A stretch of DNA of 64,000 nt from Anaeromyxobacter paludicola (GTDB lineage Bacteria > Myxococcota > Myxococcia > Myxococcales > Anaeromyxobacteraceae), in the NCBI RefSeq assembly GCF_023169965.1, contig NZ_AP025592.1, forward strand, positions 2,294,001 through 2,358,000. Reading direction: 5' to 3'. Positions within the stretch are counted from its first letter, which is position 1. Every line of letters starts with the position of its first letter. The notes under the pieces are model-generated. The model searched no databases, was not told the origin of the DNA, and saw only the letters and a list, made by a program, of their open reading frames with translations. The position numbers and the translations under genes were made by a program. Of the stretch, positions 1 through 8,846 are shown one piece after another.

Positions 1-261
1 CGAGGTAGAGGACGGCGTCGGCGTCGCAGTCCACCTTCACCGCGACGACCTCCTGCAGGTGGCCGCTCGTGGCCCCCTTCTTCCACAGCTCGCGGCGGCT
101 GCGCGACCAGTAGTGCGCATAACCGGTGGCGACGGTGGCGTCGAGCGCCTCGCGGCTGGCCCAGGCGAGCATGAGGACGGTGCCGTCCTCCTCCTGGGCG
201 ATCACCGGGACGAGGCCGCGCTCGTCGTACTTGAGGCCGTCGAGAACGCCGGGGGCGAGCG

Positions 262-268
<7 letters not shown>
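1..268 (-). CDS. hisI: Phosphoribosyl-AMP cyclohydrolase (partial, C-terminus outside window)
   Basis: Opens the cyclic ring of phosphoribosyl-AMP, the third step of histidine synthesis, in the cytoplasm. The visible N-terminal 89 residues carry the family signature: [13 protein letters not shown], then [26 protein letters not shown] and the metal-binding VDCDADA stretch at the window edge. The chosen start is GTG at 268, which overlaps the hisF stop codon (GTG CTGA), the coupling pattern seen throughout this operon. It is the last his gene visible. The rest of the gene, and whether a hisE domain follows, lies beyond the left end. Confidence 0.93.
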
Positions 269-1023
<755 letters not shown>

Positions 1024-1743
1024 CTAGGTCGTCTCCCCGGAGAGGCGCAGCGCGTCGGCGAGCTCGAGCCGCCGCTCGTACAGCGCCTTCCCGATTATCA
1101 CGCCGGCGAGGCCGGCCTCCACGCAGGCGCGCACGTCGTCGAGGCTCGCCACGCCGCCCGACGCCACCACCGGCACCCCGGCGTCGCGCTGCAGCGCCGC
1201 CGCGCCGGCGGCGTCCACCCCGGTGAACATGCCGTCGCGGGCGACGTCGGTGTACTCGACGAGCGACACCCCGGCGTCGCGCACCCGCTTCGCGACCTCC
1301 ACCGCCTGGAGCCCGCTCCCCGACTCCCAGCCCTGCACCGCCACCTCGCCCCCCTTGGCGTCGATGGCGGCGTAGACGCGGCCCGGGAAGGCCCGGCAGG
1401 CCTGCTGCACCAGCTCGAGCCGCGACACCGCCGCGGTGCCGACGACGGCCGCCCGGGCCCCGGCGGCGAGCACCGCCTCGATGGCCTCGAGGCTGCGCAG
1501 CCCGCCGCCCACCTCCACCTCGACCTCCACGGCGGCGATGGCCTTCACGGCGGCGGTGTTGACCGGCCGCCCGGCCCGGGCGCCGTCGAGGTCCACCACG
1601 TGGATGCGCCGGGCGCCGGCCTTGCGGAAGCCTTCGGCCACCTCGGCCGGATCGGCGGAGTAGACGGTCTGGGTGTCGAAGTCGCCCTTCTGGAGCCGCA
1701 CCACGCGGCCGCCCATCAGGTCGATGGCGGGGAGCACGATCAT
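1024..1743 (-). CDS. hisA: ProFAR isomerase (phosphoribosylformimino-AICAR-P isomerase)
   Basis: Catalyses the Amadori rearrangement of ProFAR to PRFAR, the substrate of HisF-HisH. The 239-residue barrel starts [21 protein letters not shown], with the catalytic Asp in AIDLMGG. The paired phosphate-binding motifs VEVGGGLRS and VVASGGVAS and the second catalytic Asp region VARDGMFTG are all visible. The stop codon abuts the hisF ATG, and hisH ends six bases upstream. Typical length and motifs, no anomaly. Confidence 0.97.
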   Translation of the reverse strand: MIVLPAIDLMGGRVVRLQKGDFDTQTVYSADPAEVAEGFRKAGARRIHVVDLDGARAGRPVNTAAVKAIAAVEVEVEVGGGLRSLEAIEAVLAAGARAAVVGTAAVSRLELVQQACRAFPGRVYAAIDAKGGEVAVQGWESGSGLQAVEVAKRVRDAGVSLVEYTDVARDGMFTGVDAAGAAALQRDAGVPVVASGGVASLDDVRACVEAGLAGVIIGKALYERRLELADALRLSGETT

Positions 1744-1749
1744 GGATCC

Positions 1750-2352
1750 CTACAGGCGCACGAAGCGCTCGAGGAGCGCGAGCCCGACCTTCTGGCTCTT
1801 CTCGGGGTGGAACTGGACGGCGAAGACGTTGCCCCGCGCCAGGGCGGCGCAGTAGTCGCGGCCGTGGGTGGCGAGGAGCGCGGTGCCCTCCGCCCCGGCG
1901 GGCGCCGCGTAGGAGTGGGCGAAGTAGACGTACTGCCCGTCGAGCGGGCGGAAGAGCGGGTGGCAGGCCGCCGTGGCCCGCACCGGGCTCCAGCCGATGT
2001 GCGGCAGCTTCACCGTGTCGGGGAGCCGGTCGATGGTGCCCGGGATGAGCCCGAGGCCGCTCGCGCCCCCGGCCTCGACGCCGCGCTCGAACAGGATCTG
2101 GAGCCCGACGCAGATGCCGAGGAGCTTCGCCCCGCGCTCCACCGAGGCGAGGAGCGCCCCGGCGACGCCGCTGTTCCGCATCGCCTCGGCGCAGGCCGGC
2201 ATGGCGCCCTGGCCCGGCACCACGATGCGATCGGCGCTCCCCACCACCTCGGGGTCGCGGGTGACCACCACCTCGGCCCCGACCGCCCGCAGCGCGTTCT
2301 CGACCGAGCGCAGGTTCCCGGCGCCGTAGTCGACGAGGGCGATCGGGCTCAC
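1750..2352 (-). CDS. hisH: Imidazole glycerol phosphate synthase, glutamine amidotransferase subunit
   Basis: Releases ammonia from glutamine and channels it to HisF. It is a class I amidotransferase of 200 residues: oxyanion-loop GQGAMP, nucleophile Cys in [11 protein letters not shown], and the His-Glu of the triad in VQFHPEKSQ near the C-terminus. The start is GTG at 2352, overlapping the hisB stop in a GTGA arrangement, so translation is probably coupled to hisB. Both subunits of the synthase are therefore in one operon, separated only by hisA. Confidence 0.97.
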   Translation of the reverse strand: MSPIALVDYGAGNLRSVENALRAVGAEVVVTRDPEVVGSADRIVVPGQGAMPACAEAMRNSGVAGALLASVERGAKLLGICVGLQILFERGVEAGGASGLGLIPGTIDRLPDTVKLPHIGWSPVRATAACHPLFRPLDGQYVYFAHSYAAPAGAEGTALLATHGRDYCAALARGNVFAVQFHPEKSQKVGLALLERFVRL

Positions 2353-2942
2353 AGCGTCCCCTTGGTGGACGGGAGCCCGCCGGCCTGCGGCGCGGTGGCG
2401 GCGCGGAGCGCCCGGGCCGTCGCCTTGAAGATCGCCTCGACGATGTGGTGCAGGTTGCGGCCGTAGCGGACGTTCACGTGCACGCAGATCCGGGCGTGGT
2501 TCACGAGCGCCTGGAAGAAGTCGCGCGAGAGGTCCACGTCGAAGTTGCCGATGAACTTCTTGCCGGCGGGCAGGTCGGCGTTCCAGGTGAGGTGCGGGCG
2601 GCCGGAGAGGTCCACCACCGCCTCCACCAGCGCCTCGTCGAGCGGGACGACGGCGTGGCCGTAGCGGGCGAGCCCGGTCTTGTCGGCGGTCGCCTCCCGG
2701 AGCGCCTCCCCGAGGGCGATGCCCACGTCCTCCACGGTGTGGTGGGCGTCCACGGCGAGGTCGCCCTCGGCCCGGACGCGCAGGGTGAGGCCGCCGTGGC
2801 GGGCGATCTGGTCGAGCATGTGGTCGAAGAACGGCACGCCGGTGGCGATCGACGCCTCGCCGGGGGCGAGCGCGAGGGCCACCTCGACGGCGGTCTCCTT
2901 GGTGCGGCGGCTCACCGCGCCCTTCCGGGCGGCGGGCTTCAC
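2349..2942 (-). CDS. hisB: Imidazoleglycerol-phosphate dehydratase
   Basis: Dehydrates IGP to imidazole acetol phosphate. At 197 residues it is the monofunctional form without the histidinol-phosphatase domain. Mn-binding His/Glu clusters are visible: [24 protein letters not shown] and [10 protein letters not shown]. Start chosen at GTG 2942 ([16 protein letters not shown]), which overlaps the hisC stop codon as GTGA. The frame is open much farther upstream, but that part is only the hisC gene read out of frame. Since the phosphatase domain is absent, histidinol-phosphatase must be encoded elsewhere. Confidence 0.95.
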   Translation of the reverse strand: MKPAARKGAVSRRTKETAVEVALALAPGEASIATGVPFFDHMLDQIARHGGLTLRVRAEGDLAVDAHHTVEDVGIALGEALREATADKTGLARYGHAVVPLDEALVEAVVDLSGRPHLTWNADLPAGKKFIGNFDVDLSRDFFQALVNHARICVHVNVRYGRNLHHIVEAIFKATARALRAATAPQAGGLPSTKGTL

Positions 2943-4015
2943 TGGACCGCGGCGCGCAGCGCTTCGAGGCACTGGTCGTTCTCCTCTTCGGTGCCGGCGG
3001 TGATCCGCAGGCAGTTCTCGAGCGGCCCGGGCCGCGACAGGTTGCGCACCAGCACGCCCTTCGCGAGCATCCGCTCGTACACCCCGCGGGCGTCCACCGG
3101 CGTGCGGACGAGGACGAAGTTGGCGTCGCTCGGGTAGACCACCAGCCCGCCGACCGCTTCGAGCTTCGCGGCGAGGTCCTCGCGCGCCGCCCTCACCCGC
3201 GCGATGCGGGCGTCGAGCCGCGCCGGGCTGGCGAGCAGCGCCCGCGCGAGCGCGATCGAGACCGCGTTCACGTTGTAGGGCAGCCGCACCTTGTCGAGCT
3301 GCGCGATGAGGTCGCGCGGGCCGACGAGCGCGCCGAGCCGGAGCGCCGCGAAGCCGATCTTGGAGAGCGACTTCATCACGCAGAAGCTCGCGCCCTCGCG
3401 CACCCGCGGGAGCTCGGTCCGGCCGGAGAAGTCGGCGTAGGCCTCGTCGGCCACGAGCACGCCGCCGAAGCCCTCGGCGAGCCGCCCCAGGACGGCCGAA
3501 TCGAAGCGGTTGCCGGTGGGGTTGTTCGGGGTCGCGAAGAGCGCCAGGGCCGGCGCCTCGCGCCGCATCGCCTCGGCGAGGGCCGGCTCGTCGAGCTGGA
3601 ACCGCCCGTCGAGCGGGACCTTCACGCAGGCCATGCCGCGCGCCAGCGCCGCCGCCTCGAAGGTGCCGAAGGTGGGGGTCGGGAAGAGCGCCTTCGCCGG
3701 CCGCCCGTCCCGGCCGGCGCCGAAGGCGGTGTAGAGGATCGAGATGATCTCGTCCGAGCCGTTGCCGAGGATGATCTGGTCGGGCGAGACGCCCCAGCGG
3801 GACGCCAGCGCCTCGCGCAGGGGCCGCCCGCTCACCTCGGGGTAGCGGTGCACCAGCACGTCGCCGAGCGCCGCCGCCATGAGCTCCCGGTCCTCGCGCT
3901 CGAGCGGGAAGGAGCACTCGTTGGCGTCGAGCCGGACGAGGCCGGGGGTGTACTCGAAGGGCCGGTAGAGCTCGAGCCCGAAGACGGCCTCGCGCAGGTG
4001 GTCGCGCCAGCTCAT
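2939..4015 (-). CDS. hisC: Histidinol-phosphate aminotransferase
   Basis: PLP-dependent class I/II aminotransferase converting imidazole acetol phosphate to histidinol phosphate. 358 residues. Visible family marks are ILGNGSDEIIS (cofactor phosphate region), ATPNNPTGN (substrate/PLP contact), VADEAYADFSG (PLP ring Asp/Tyr), and the Schiff-base lysine in MKSLSKIGFA. The ATG at 4015 overlaps the hisD stop (ATGA). The C-terminal Arg in LVRNLSRPGPLENCLRIT binds the substrate phosphate or carboxylate in homologues. No anomaly. Confidence 0.96.
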   Translation of the reverse strand: MSWRDHLREAVFGLELYRPFEYTPGLVRLDANECSFPLEREDRELMAAALGDVLVHRYPEVSGRPLREALASRWGVSPDQIILGNGSDEIISILYTAFGAGRDGRPAKALFPTPTFGTFEAAALARGMACVKVPLDGRFQLDEPALAEAMRREAPALALFATPNNPTGNRFDSAVLGRLAEGFGGVLVADEAYADFSGRTELPRVREGASFCVMKSLSKIGFAALRLGALVGPRDLIAQLDKVRLPYNVNAVSIALARALLASPARLDARIARVRAAREDLAAKLEAVGGLVVYPSDANFVLVRTPVDARGVYERMLAKGVLVRNLSRPGPLENCLRITAGTEEENDQCLEALRAAVQ

Positions 4016-5520
4016 CGGCGGCTCCCGGCGGCCTTGCGGGCCGGCTTGCGCGCGGGGGCCTTCGCCGCGACCCTGGAGGTCGCCTGGCGCGCGGGCGCCT
4101 TCGCCGCGACCTTGGGGCTCGCCCGGCGCGGCGCGGCGCCGGCGGCGGCCACCTCGCGGGCGAGCGTCTTCCGCGGCCGGGGCGCCCCGGCCCGCTCCGC
4201 CGCGAGGGCGAGGCGGACCCGCACCGCCCGGGCGTGCCCCTCGAGCCCCTCGGCCATGGCGAGGGCGTCGAGCGAGGGCGCCACCTCGGCGAGGGCCTTC
4301 GGGGTGAAGGCGAGCACGCTCATGCGGCGGCGGAAGGTGGCCACCGAGAGCGGCGACGCGAAGCGGGCGGTGCCGGCGGTGGGGAGCACGTGCGAGGGTC
4401 CGGCGAGGTAGTCGCCCACCGCCTCCGGGGTGCTCGTGCCGCAGAAGACGGCGCCGGCGCGCGAGAGCCGCTTCACCCAGCGCGGCGCGTCGCGCAGGAG
4501 GAGCGCCAGGTGCTCGGGGGCGAACTCGTCGGCGAGCCGGACCGCCTCGGCGACGTTCCTCGCCACCACCACCGCGCCGCGTTCGTGGATCGAGCGGCTC
4601 GCGATCTCCTGCCGCGGCAGCACGGCGAGCTGCCGGTCCACCTCGGCCAGGGCCTGCCGGGCCAGCCGCTCGGAGGAGGTGACGAGCACCGACACGGCGC
4701 GCACGTCGTGCTCGGCCTGGGCGAGGAGGTCGGCCGCGACCTCCTGCGGCGCGGCCGCGCCGTCGGCGACCACCAGGATCTCGCTCGGCCCGGCGATCAT
4801 GTCGATGTCCACCTTGCCGTAGACCAGCCGCTTCGCCGCCGCGACGTAGGCGTTGCCCGGGCCGCAGATCTTGTCCACCGCGGGGACGGTGGCGGTGCCG
4901 TAGGCGAGCGCCGCGACCGCCTGGGCGCCGCCCATCCGGAAGAGGCGCGAGACGCCGGCGACGTGGCAGGCGGCGAGCGTCCAGGCGTCCACCTGCCCGC
5001 CCTGGCCGTCCGGGCCGGGCTTGGCGGCGGGCGAGCAGGCGACGACCTCGGCCACGCCGGCGACCTTGGCCGGCACGGCGGTGTGGAGCACGGTGGACGG
5101 GTAGCGGGCGGTGCCGCCCGGCACGTAGAGGCCGACGCGCGCCAGCGGGCGCGACTCCTGGCCGAGCGTGGCGCCGATGGCGTCGCGGCGGGAGGGCACG
5201 AGGGCGTCGCTCTCGCGGCGGTGGAAGGCCGCCACCCGGTCGGCCGCGAGCTTCAGCGCCTTGCGGGCCGCGGCGGGGAGGCCGTGGAAGGCGCGGGCGA
5301 AGTCGGCGGGGCCGAGGGCGAGGTCGGCGGCCGACGAGGGCGCGAAGCCGTCGTAGCGGGCCGTGTACTCGAGCAGGGCCGCGTCGCCGCGCTTGCGGAC
5401 GTCGTCCACGATGCGGGCGGCGGCCTCGCGGACGGGGGCCTCGTCCTCGTCCGAGCCGCGGGCGCAGAGGCGGGTCCAGCGTTCCTGGAAGTCGGGGTCG
5501 CGGGTGCGGAAGATCTGCAA
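4012..5520 (-). CDS. hisD: Histidinol dehydrogenase with a basic C-terminal tail
   Basis: Zn-dependent, NAD-linked four-electron oxidation of histidinol to histidine. The core matches the family (GGTARYPSTVL, KICGPGNAYVAAAKRLV, IDMIAGPSEILV, AEHD, EFAPEHL, VGDYLAGPSHVLPT). I place the start at TTG 5520 (LQIFRTRD), because a GAGGAG ribosome-binding site lies 7 nt upstream. A TTG 13 codons farther out would lie on the presumed -10 box. The protein has 502 residues, against about 430 usual; the excess is a Lys/Ala/Arg/Pro tail of some 60 residues with a repeated VAAKAPAR unit, resembling histone H1-like tails. First gene of the his operon seen here. hisG and hisE are not in the window. Confidence 0.94.
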   Translation of the reverse strand: MQIFRTRDPDFQERWTRLCARGSDEDEAPVREAAARIVDDVRKRGDAALLEYTARYDGFAPSSAADLALGPADFARAFHGLPAAARKALKLAADRVAAFHRRESDALVPSRRDAIGATLGQESRPLARVGLYVPGGTARYPSTVLHTAVPAKVAGVAEVVACSPAAKPGPDGQGGQVDAWTLAACHVAGVSRLFRMGGAQAVAALAYGTATVPAVDKICGPGNAYVAAAKRLVYGKVDIDMIAGPSEILVVADGAAAPQEVAADLLAQAEHDVRAVSVLVTSSERLARQALAEVDRQLAVLPRQEIASRSIHERGAVVVARNVAEAVRLADEFAPEHLALLLRDAPRWVKRLSRAGAVFCGTSTPEAVGDYLAGPSHVLPTAGTARFASPLSVATFRRRMSVLAFTPKALAEVAPSLDALAMAEGLEGHARAVRVRLALAAERAGAPRPRKTLAREVAAAGAAPRRASPKVAAKAPARQATSRVAAKAPARKPARKAAGSRR

Positions 5521-5524
5521 CGGA

Positions 5525-5553
5525 GGGCTCCTCGAAAAGAGCCCATCCTTATA
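5525..5553 (-). promoter_or_regulatory. hisD -10 box and 5'-leader hairpin covering the ribosome-binding site
   Basis: Reading the minus strand, TATAAG (5553-5548) matches five of six -10 positions; no convincing -35 is seen. Just downstream GGGCTC (5544-5539) pairs with GAGCCC (5530-5525) around an 8-nt loop. The GAGGAG ribosome-binding site lies in the loop edge and 3' arm, so the hairpin could limit initiation at the TTG start. Seen directly: the box and the inverted repeat. Function is inference. Confidence 0.4.
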
Positions 5554-5614
5554 GTCCAAAGCCGCGGGTGTGGGGAGGTGGGCGCGCCCGGCCGGGACCC
5601 GCCGGGCCGCGGCG

Positions 5615-6097
5615 CTAGCAGCCCGGGCCGAACGACCAGCGCCAGCGCCCGCCCGACTTCTGGAAGCAGACCTCCGGCACGTACTCGAGGCCCGCCGCGT
5701 GGAAGTAGGTGCAGGCGAACCCGTCGTTCCGCTCGTCCGGCTGGCGGACCTCGATCCGGACGCCCTTGCCGGCGCGCTTCAGGAACTCGGCGAAGGAGTA
5801 CGGCGCGGGCCGGCGCTTCGCCTGCTGCTCCATCTCCCGGGTGCTGAAGAGCGAGGCGTGGAGCCAGCTCCCGGGCTCGCCCAGGTACTCCGGCAGGTCG
5901 CGGGGCGCGTACTGCTCCTCGCCGCAGGTGATCCCGGCGGGGCTCGCCATGTCGAGCAGCCCCGCGACGTCCCGCCGCCGCACCGCGCCGGCGAAGCGGA
6001 GGGCGGCGCGGCGCACCGGCTCGGGCCGCTTCATCTCCACGCCCGCGGAGTGGGGCGCGGCGGCCAGGAGGTGGGCGATGGCGAGGAGGGGGAGCAT
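5615..6097 (-). CDS. Predicted secreted protein of unknown function
   Basis: 160 residues starting at ATG 6097 (MLPLLAIAHLLAAAPHS), which gives a short hydrophobic signal peptide likely cut near the AAPHSAG region. The frame is open 16 codons farther upstream, but those residues would sit before the hydrophobic core. The mature part contains four cysteines (TCGEEQY, FACTYFH, VCFQKSG and the last residue), which could form disulfides in the periplasm, and a WRWSF motif near the end. I recognise no family. It sits between hisD (same strand, about 95 bp downstream) and the divergent iron-transport gene and shows no obvious link to either. Confidence 0.65.
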   Translation of the reverse strand: MLPLLAIAHLLAAAPHSAGVEMKRPEPVRRAALRFAGAVRRRDVAGLLDMASPAGITCGEEQYAPRDLPEYLGEPGSWLHASLFSTREMEQQAKRRPAPYSFAEFLKRAGKGVRIEVRQPDERNDGFACTYFHAAGLEYVPEVCFQKSGGRWRWSFGPGC

Positions 6098-6171
6098 CGA
6101 GAGGCGCCGGGGACCGTAGCAGCGATCGGCCGGGTGCGGAACCACCTTTCCGCGTTAAGCTTCGGGCATCC

Positions 6172-7287
6172 ATGGCCGACCGCACCGACCTGTGGCTCCA
6201 GAACTACGTCGACGAGCGCGACGGCGCCGCCCTCTACGAGGGGCTCGCCAAGGTGGAGCGCGACCCCGAGCGGGCGAAGAGCTTCCGCGAGCTGGCCGAG
6301 GGAGAGCGGCGCCACTGCGAGGTCTGGCGGCGCAAGCTCGAGCGGGCCGGCCATCCGCTGCCGCCGGAGCTCCCCTCCTCCCGCATCCGCGTCCTCATCT
6401 GGCTGGCGCGCCGGCTCGGCACGGCGGCGGTCCTGCCCATGGTGGTGGAGAACGAGAGCGGCGACGCCGACAAGTACGAGCGGCAGGGCGGCGAGGCGGA
6501 GCTGGCCATCGCCGAGGAGGAGAAGGAGCACCGGAAGGTGCTCGTCGGGATGAACCGCGGCGAGCCGTCCGAGCCGCGCGGCCTCATCGCCACCCGCGAG
6601 CGCTGGCACCGCGGCGGGCGCGCCGGCGCCATCCGGGCCGCCATCTTCGGCATGAACGACGGGCTCATGTCGAACCTGTCCCTCGTGCTCGGGGTCGCGG
6701 GCGCCGGGGCGGAGCCGCGCCAGCTCCTCGTCACCGGGTTCGCCGGGCTCCTCGCCGGCGCCTGCTCGATGGCGGTCGGCGAGTACACCTCGGTGGCGAG
6801 CCAGCGCGACCTCCTGATGCGGCAGGTGGAGATCGAGCGGCGCGAGATCGCCGAGGCGCCGGAGGAGGAGGCGGCGGAGCTCGCCCTGATCCTCAAGGGG
6901 AAGGGGGTCTCCACCGAGCAGGCGAGCCGGACCGCCGCCGAGATCTTCAAGAGCCCGGACCACGCGCTCGACACGCTGGTGCGCGAGGAGCTGGGGCTCG
7001 ACCCCGACGACCTCGGCTCGCCCATGGAGGCGGCGGTCTCGAGCTTCGCCATGTTCGCCATCGGCGCCATCGTGCCGGTGCTCCCCTTCCTCTTCACGCG
7101 GGGGCTCACGGCGGTGCTCGCCAGCGCCGGCCTCTCCTTCCTGGTCCTCGCCAGCGTCGGCGCCCTGGTCGGCTTCCTCTCCGGCACGAGCATGGTCCGC
7201 TCGGTGGCGCGCACGGTGGGGCTCGCGGCGCTCGCCGGCGCGGTCACCTACGGGGTGGGGCGGCTCGTGGGCGCGCGGCTCGACTGA
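6172..7287 (+). CDS. Er-VIT family protein: ferritin-like domain fused to a VIT1/CCC1 iron transporter (MbfA-like)
   Basis: 371 residues in two parts. Residues 1 to about 140 form a rubrerythrin-type helical domain with ExxH metal-ligand motifs (GERRHCE and EEKEHRK). Residues about 145 to 371 form the VIT1/CCC1 membrane domain, with the conserved FGMNDGLMSNLSLVLGV, AGACSMAVGEYTS and C-terminal hydrophobic pairs. The fusion matches membrane-bound ferritin MbfA, shown in alphaproteobacteria to export iron. Likely role: Fe/Mn efflux or storage under iron excess, in the inner membrane. The last codons coincide with the first unit of a 33-bp tandem repeat, so the C-terminus may be variable between strains. 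Confidence 0.9.
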   Translation: MADRTDLWLQNYVDERDGAALYEGLAKVERDPERAKSFRELAEGERRHCEVWRRKLERAGHPLPPELPSSRIRVLIWLARRLGTAAVLPMVVENESGDADKYERQGGEAELAIAEEEKEHRKVLVGMNRGEPSEPRGLIATRERWHRGGRAGAIRAAIFGMNDGLMSNLSLVLGVAGAGAEPRQLLVTGFAGLLAGACSMAVGEYTSVASQRDLLMRQVEIERREIAEAPEEEAAELALILKGKGVSTEQASRTAAEIFKSPDHALDTLVREELGLDPDDLGSPMEAAVSSFAMFAIGAIVPVLPFLFTRGLTAVLASAGLSFLVLASVGALVGFLSGTSMVRSVARTVGLAALAGAVTYGVGRLVGARLD

Positions 7288-7370
7288 GCGATCTGGCGGC
7301 CTCGGCCCGGCTCGACTGGAGCGAGCTCGCCGCTTCGGCCCGGCTCGACTGGAGCGAGCTGGCGGCTCCC
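7277..7370 (+). repeat. Three-copy 33-bp tandem repeat at the end of the Er-VIT gene
   Basis: Units begin GGCTCGACTGGAGCGAGCT at 7309 and 7342; a 32-bp unit begins at 7277. The first unit lacks one G, which creates the TGA stop codon of the iron-transport gene. With that G restored, the frame would continue through all units as an 11-residue repeat (ARLDWSELAAS). Seen directly. Whether the stop arose by slippage is inference. Confidence 0.85.
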
Positions 7371-7371
7371 A

Positions 7372-7396
7372 CCCTCTCCCGCGCAGCGGGGGAGGG
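7372..7396. repeat. REP-like palindrome
   Basis: CCCTCTCCCGC, a 3-nt loop, then GCGGGGGAGGG: an 11-bp stem with one G-U wobble, followed by a G-rich tail. Near-identical cores recur at 31596-31619 and 31669-31692. It lies between two convergent genes, where it may end transcription from either side. No transposase of the RAYT type is in the window. Confidence 0.7.
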
Positions 7397-7432
7397 CCGG
7401 GGAGGGGGCGGCGGCAGGCGCGCGGCCCGCGC

Positions 7433-8677
7433 TCACCCCCCGCGGCGCTTCATGCGGCGCGCGGCGTAGTAGCGCGACACCTTCGGCAGGCTGAACCGGT
7501 TCATGGTCACCGAGTGGGTGACGAGCGCGTTCAACCGGTCGAGGTCGGTGAACCACTCCGGCAGGTGCACCGGGCCGGCGCAGAGCCCCTCCTCGATGAG
7601 CTCGCGGACCAGCTCCGCGTCGTCCACGCTCATCTTGCCGGCGAGGAACGCCCGCGCGAGGTCGAGGTCGCGCTGCTCCAGCACGGCCCGCAGGAAGTTG
7701 AAGGTGCGGCAGTAGCCGCGCTGGTAGGCGGCGTCCTTGGTGAAGGGCGCGCCCCCCTCGACCACGCCGCCGCGGAAGACCCGTTCGCTCATGAGCGCCG
7801 CGCGGTGCGGCGGGAACCGGTTGGCGAGGTAGCGGAACACCTCGAGGTAGTCGGCGCCGCGGGCCGCCATGTCGATGGCGATGGTCCGCTCGCCGAGCTC
7901 GATGTAGCGCTCGTCGGTGATGTTGCCGGAGAGGTACTCGGAGACGATGCCGCCGCCCTCCTGCGACTCGGTGTGGCGCGGCAGGCCCACGCGGAGCACC
8001 GTGAGGACCGGCTGGGCGGCGCCGTTGAGCGAGGTGAGGACGTGCCAGAGCCCCTCGTGGTGGGCCAGCGCCCGGACCTGGCGGGCCGAGAAGACGGCGC
8101 CCTTGCGCACCGCGATCCGCGTCGCGCCGGCAGCCGCGTTGGCGGTGAGCCGGACCCGCTCCTGCACCGTCACCCGGTCGCCCAGCACCGGCGCGCAGAG
8201 CCGGCGCACCCGCTCCACCGCCTCGGCGCTGCCCACGGTCTGCTCCTCGCCGGCGGCGCGCGGCCGGGCGGCCCAGAGCCGCGCGATGGCGAGGTTGTCG
8301 GCGTTGTTGTCCGGGAAGCGGTCGCGCGGGTCGCCGAAGATGCGGCGCGAGAGCTCGTAGAAGCGGCGCGTGCCCCGGGCGGCGAGCATCTCGACGACGC
8401 GCGCGAACTCGTCGCACTTCTCGCGCAGGAGGTGCTCCACCGGGTTCTTGCCGCGGATGCGCCGCCGGAGCCGCTGCAGCTCGCGGACCTTGGCGGCCGC
8501 GTCGTAGCCGAGCGGCGCGTACTCCGGGCGCGGCAGCTCGGTCGCGTCGTGCCGGAAGAAGCGCTCGTGGACCGCGGGATCCCAGTTGATGGCCTTCAGG
8601 ATCCGGACCGGACGCTGGGCCGCGACGAGCTCGTCGGAGAGGCGGCGCAGGTACTCGGGGCCGGGGACGGCGCTCAC
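7433..8677 (-). CDS. DUF1704/QEGLA-motif putative zinc metallopeptidase (MATCAP-like)
   Basis: 414 residues from GTG 8677 (VSAVPGPEYLRRLSDEL). It resembles the family annotated as flavohemoglobin expression-modulating QEGLA motif protein (TIGR02421/DUF1704). Key marks are HHEGLWHVLTSLNG near residues 206-219, an HExxxH zinc motif, and SQEGGG near 238-243, which replaces the usual QEGLA. Eukaryotic relatives (MATCAP/TMCP) are tubulin carboxypeptidases, so hydrolysis of a peptide C-terminus is a fair guess, but no substrate is known in bacteria. The frame stays open far upstream into the type III cluster; that extension is antisense. Divergently oriented from the secretion operon, with about 170 bp between. 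Confidence 0.8.
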   Translation of the reverse strand: MSAVPGPEYLRRLSDELVAAQRPVRILKAINWDPAVHERFFRHDATELPRPEYAPLGYDAAAKVRELQRLRRRIRGKNPVEHLLREKCDEFARVVEMLAARGTRRFYELSRRIFGDPRDRFPDNNADNLAIARLWAARPRAAGEEQTVGSAEAVERVRRLCAPVLGDRVTVQERVRLTANAAAGATRIAVRKGAVFSARQVRALAHHEGLWHVLTSLNGAAQPVLTVLRVGLPRHTESQEGGGIVSEYLSGNITDERYIELGERTIAIDMAARGADYLEVFRYLANRFPPHRAALMSERVFRGGVVEGGAPFTKDAAYQRGYCRTFNFLRAVLEQRDLDLARAFLAGKMSVDDAELVRELIEEGLCAGPVHLPEWFTDLDRLNALVTHSVTMNRFSLPKVSRYYAARRMKRRGG

Positions 8678-8801
8678 GAGGCGACGATAGCACGGCCGGT
8701 GCGGGCGCACCCTGGCCGCGCGGCGCACCCCGGGACCGCCGCGCGGACGGACGGCCGCGCCCGCGGCGTCGCCCCGCGCCGATCTGGCGGGGATGGGCCC
8801 G

Positions 8802-8817
8802 CGGCACGCCCGTTGCT
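8802..8817 (+). promoter_or_regulatory. Sigma-54 (-24/-12) promoter of the type III secretion cluster
   Basis: CGGCACGCCCGTTGCT matches the sigma-54 consensus TGGCACG-N4-TTGCW at 11 of 12 defined positions. The invariant GG (8803-8804) and GC (8815-8816) have the required spacing. The predicted start is near 8828, leaving a short leader with AAAGGAG 7 nt before the ATG at 8847. Seen directly; activity is inference. No activator site was recognised upstream. Confidence 0.7.
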
Positions 8818-8846
8818 CTTCGGCCGCCCACGAAAGGAGAACGTCC

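Noticed and set aside
2943-3917. A longer hisB extending upstream over hisC
   Set aside because: The extra part is hisC read in another frame with Arg/Ala-rich nonsense; GTG 2942 gives the normal IGPD length and an operon-like overlap.
6192-7469. A 425-residue plus-strand frame overlapping the Er-VIT gene and running through the tandem repeats
   Set aside because: Within the gene it is out-of-frame Arg/Gly/Ala-rich noise; only the repeat portion is of interest and is reported as a repeat.
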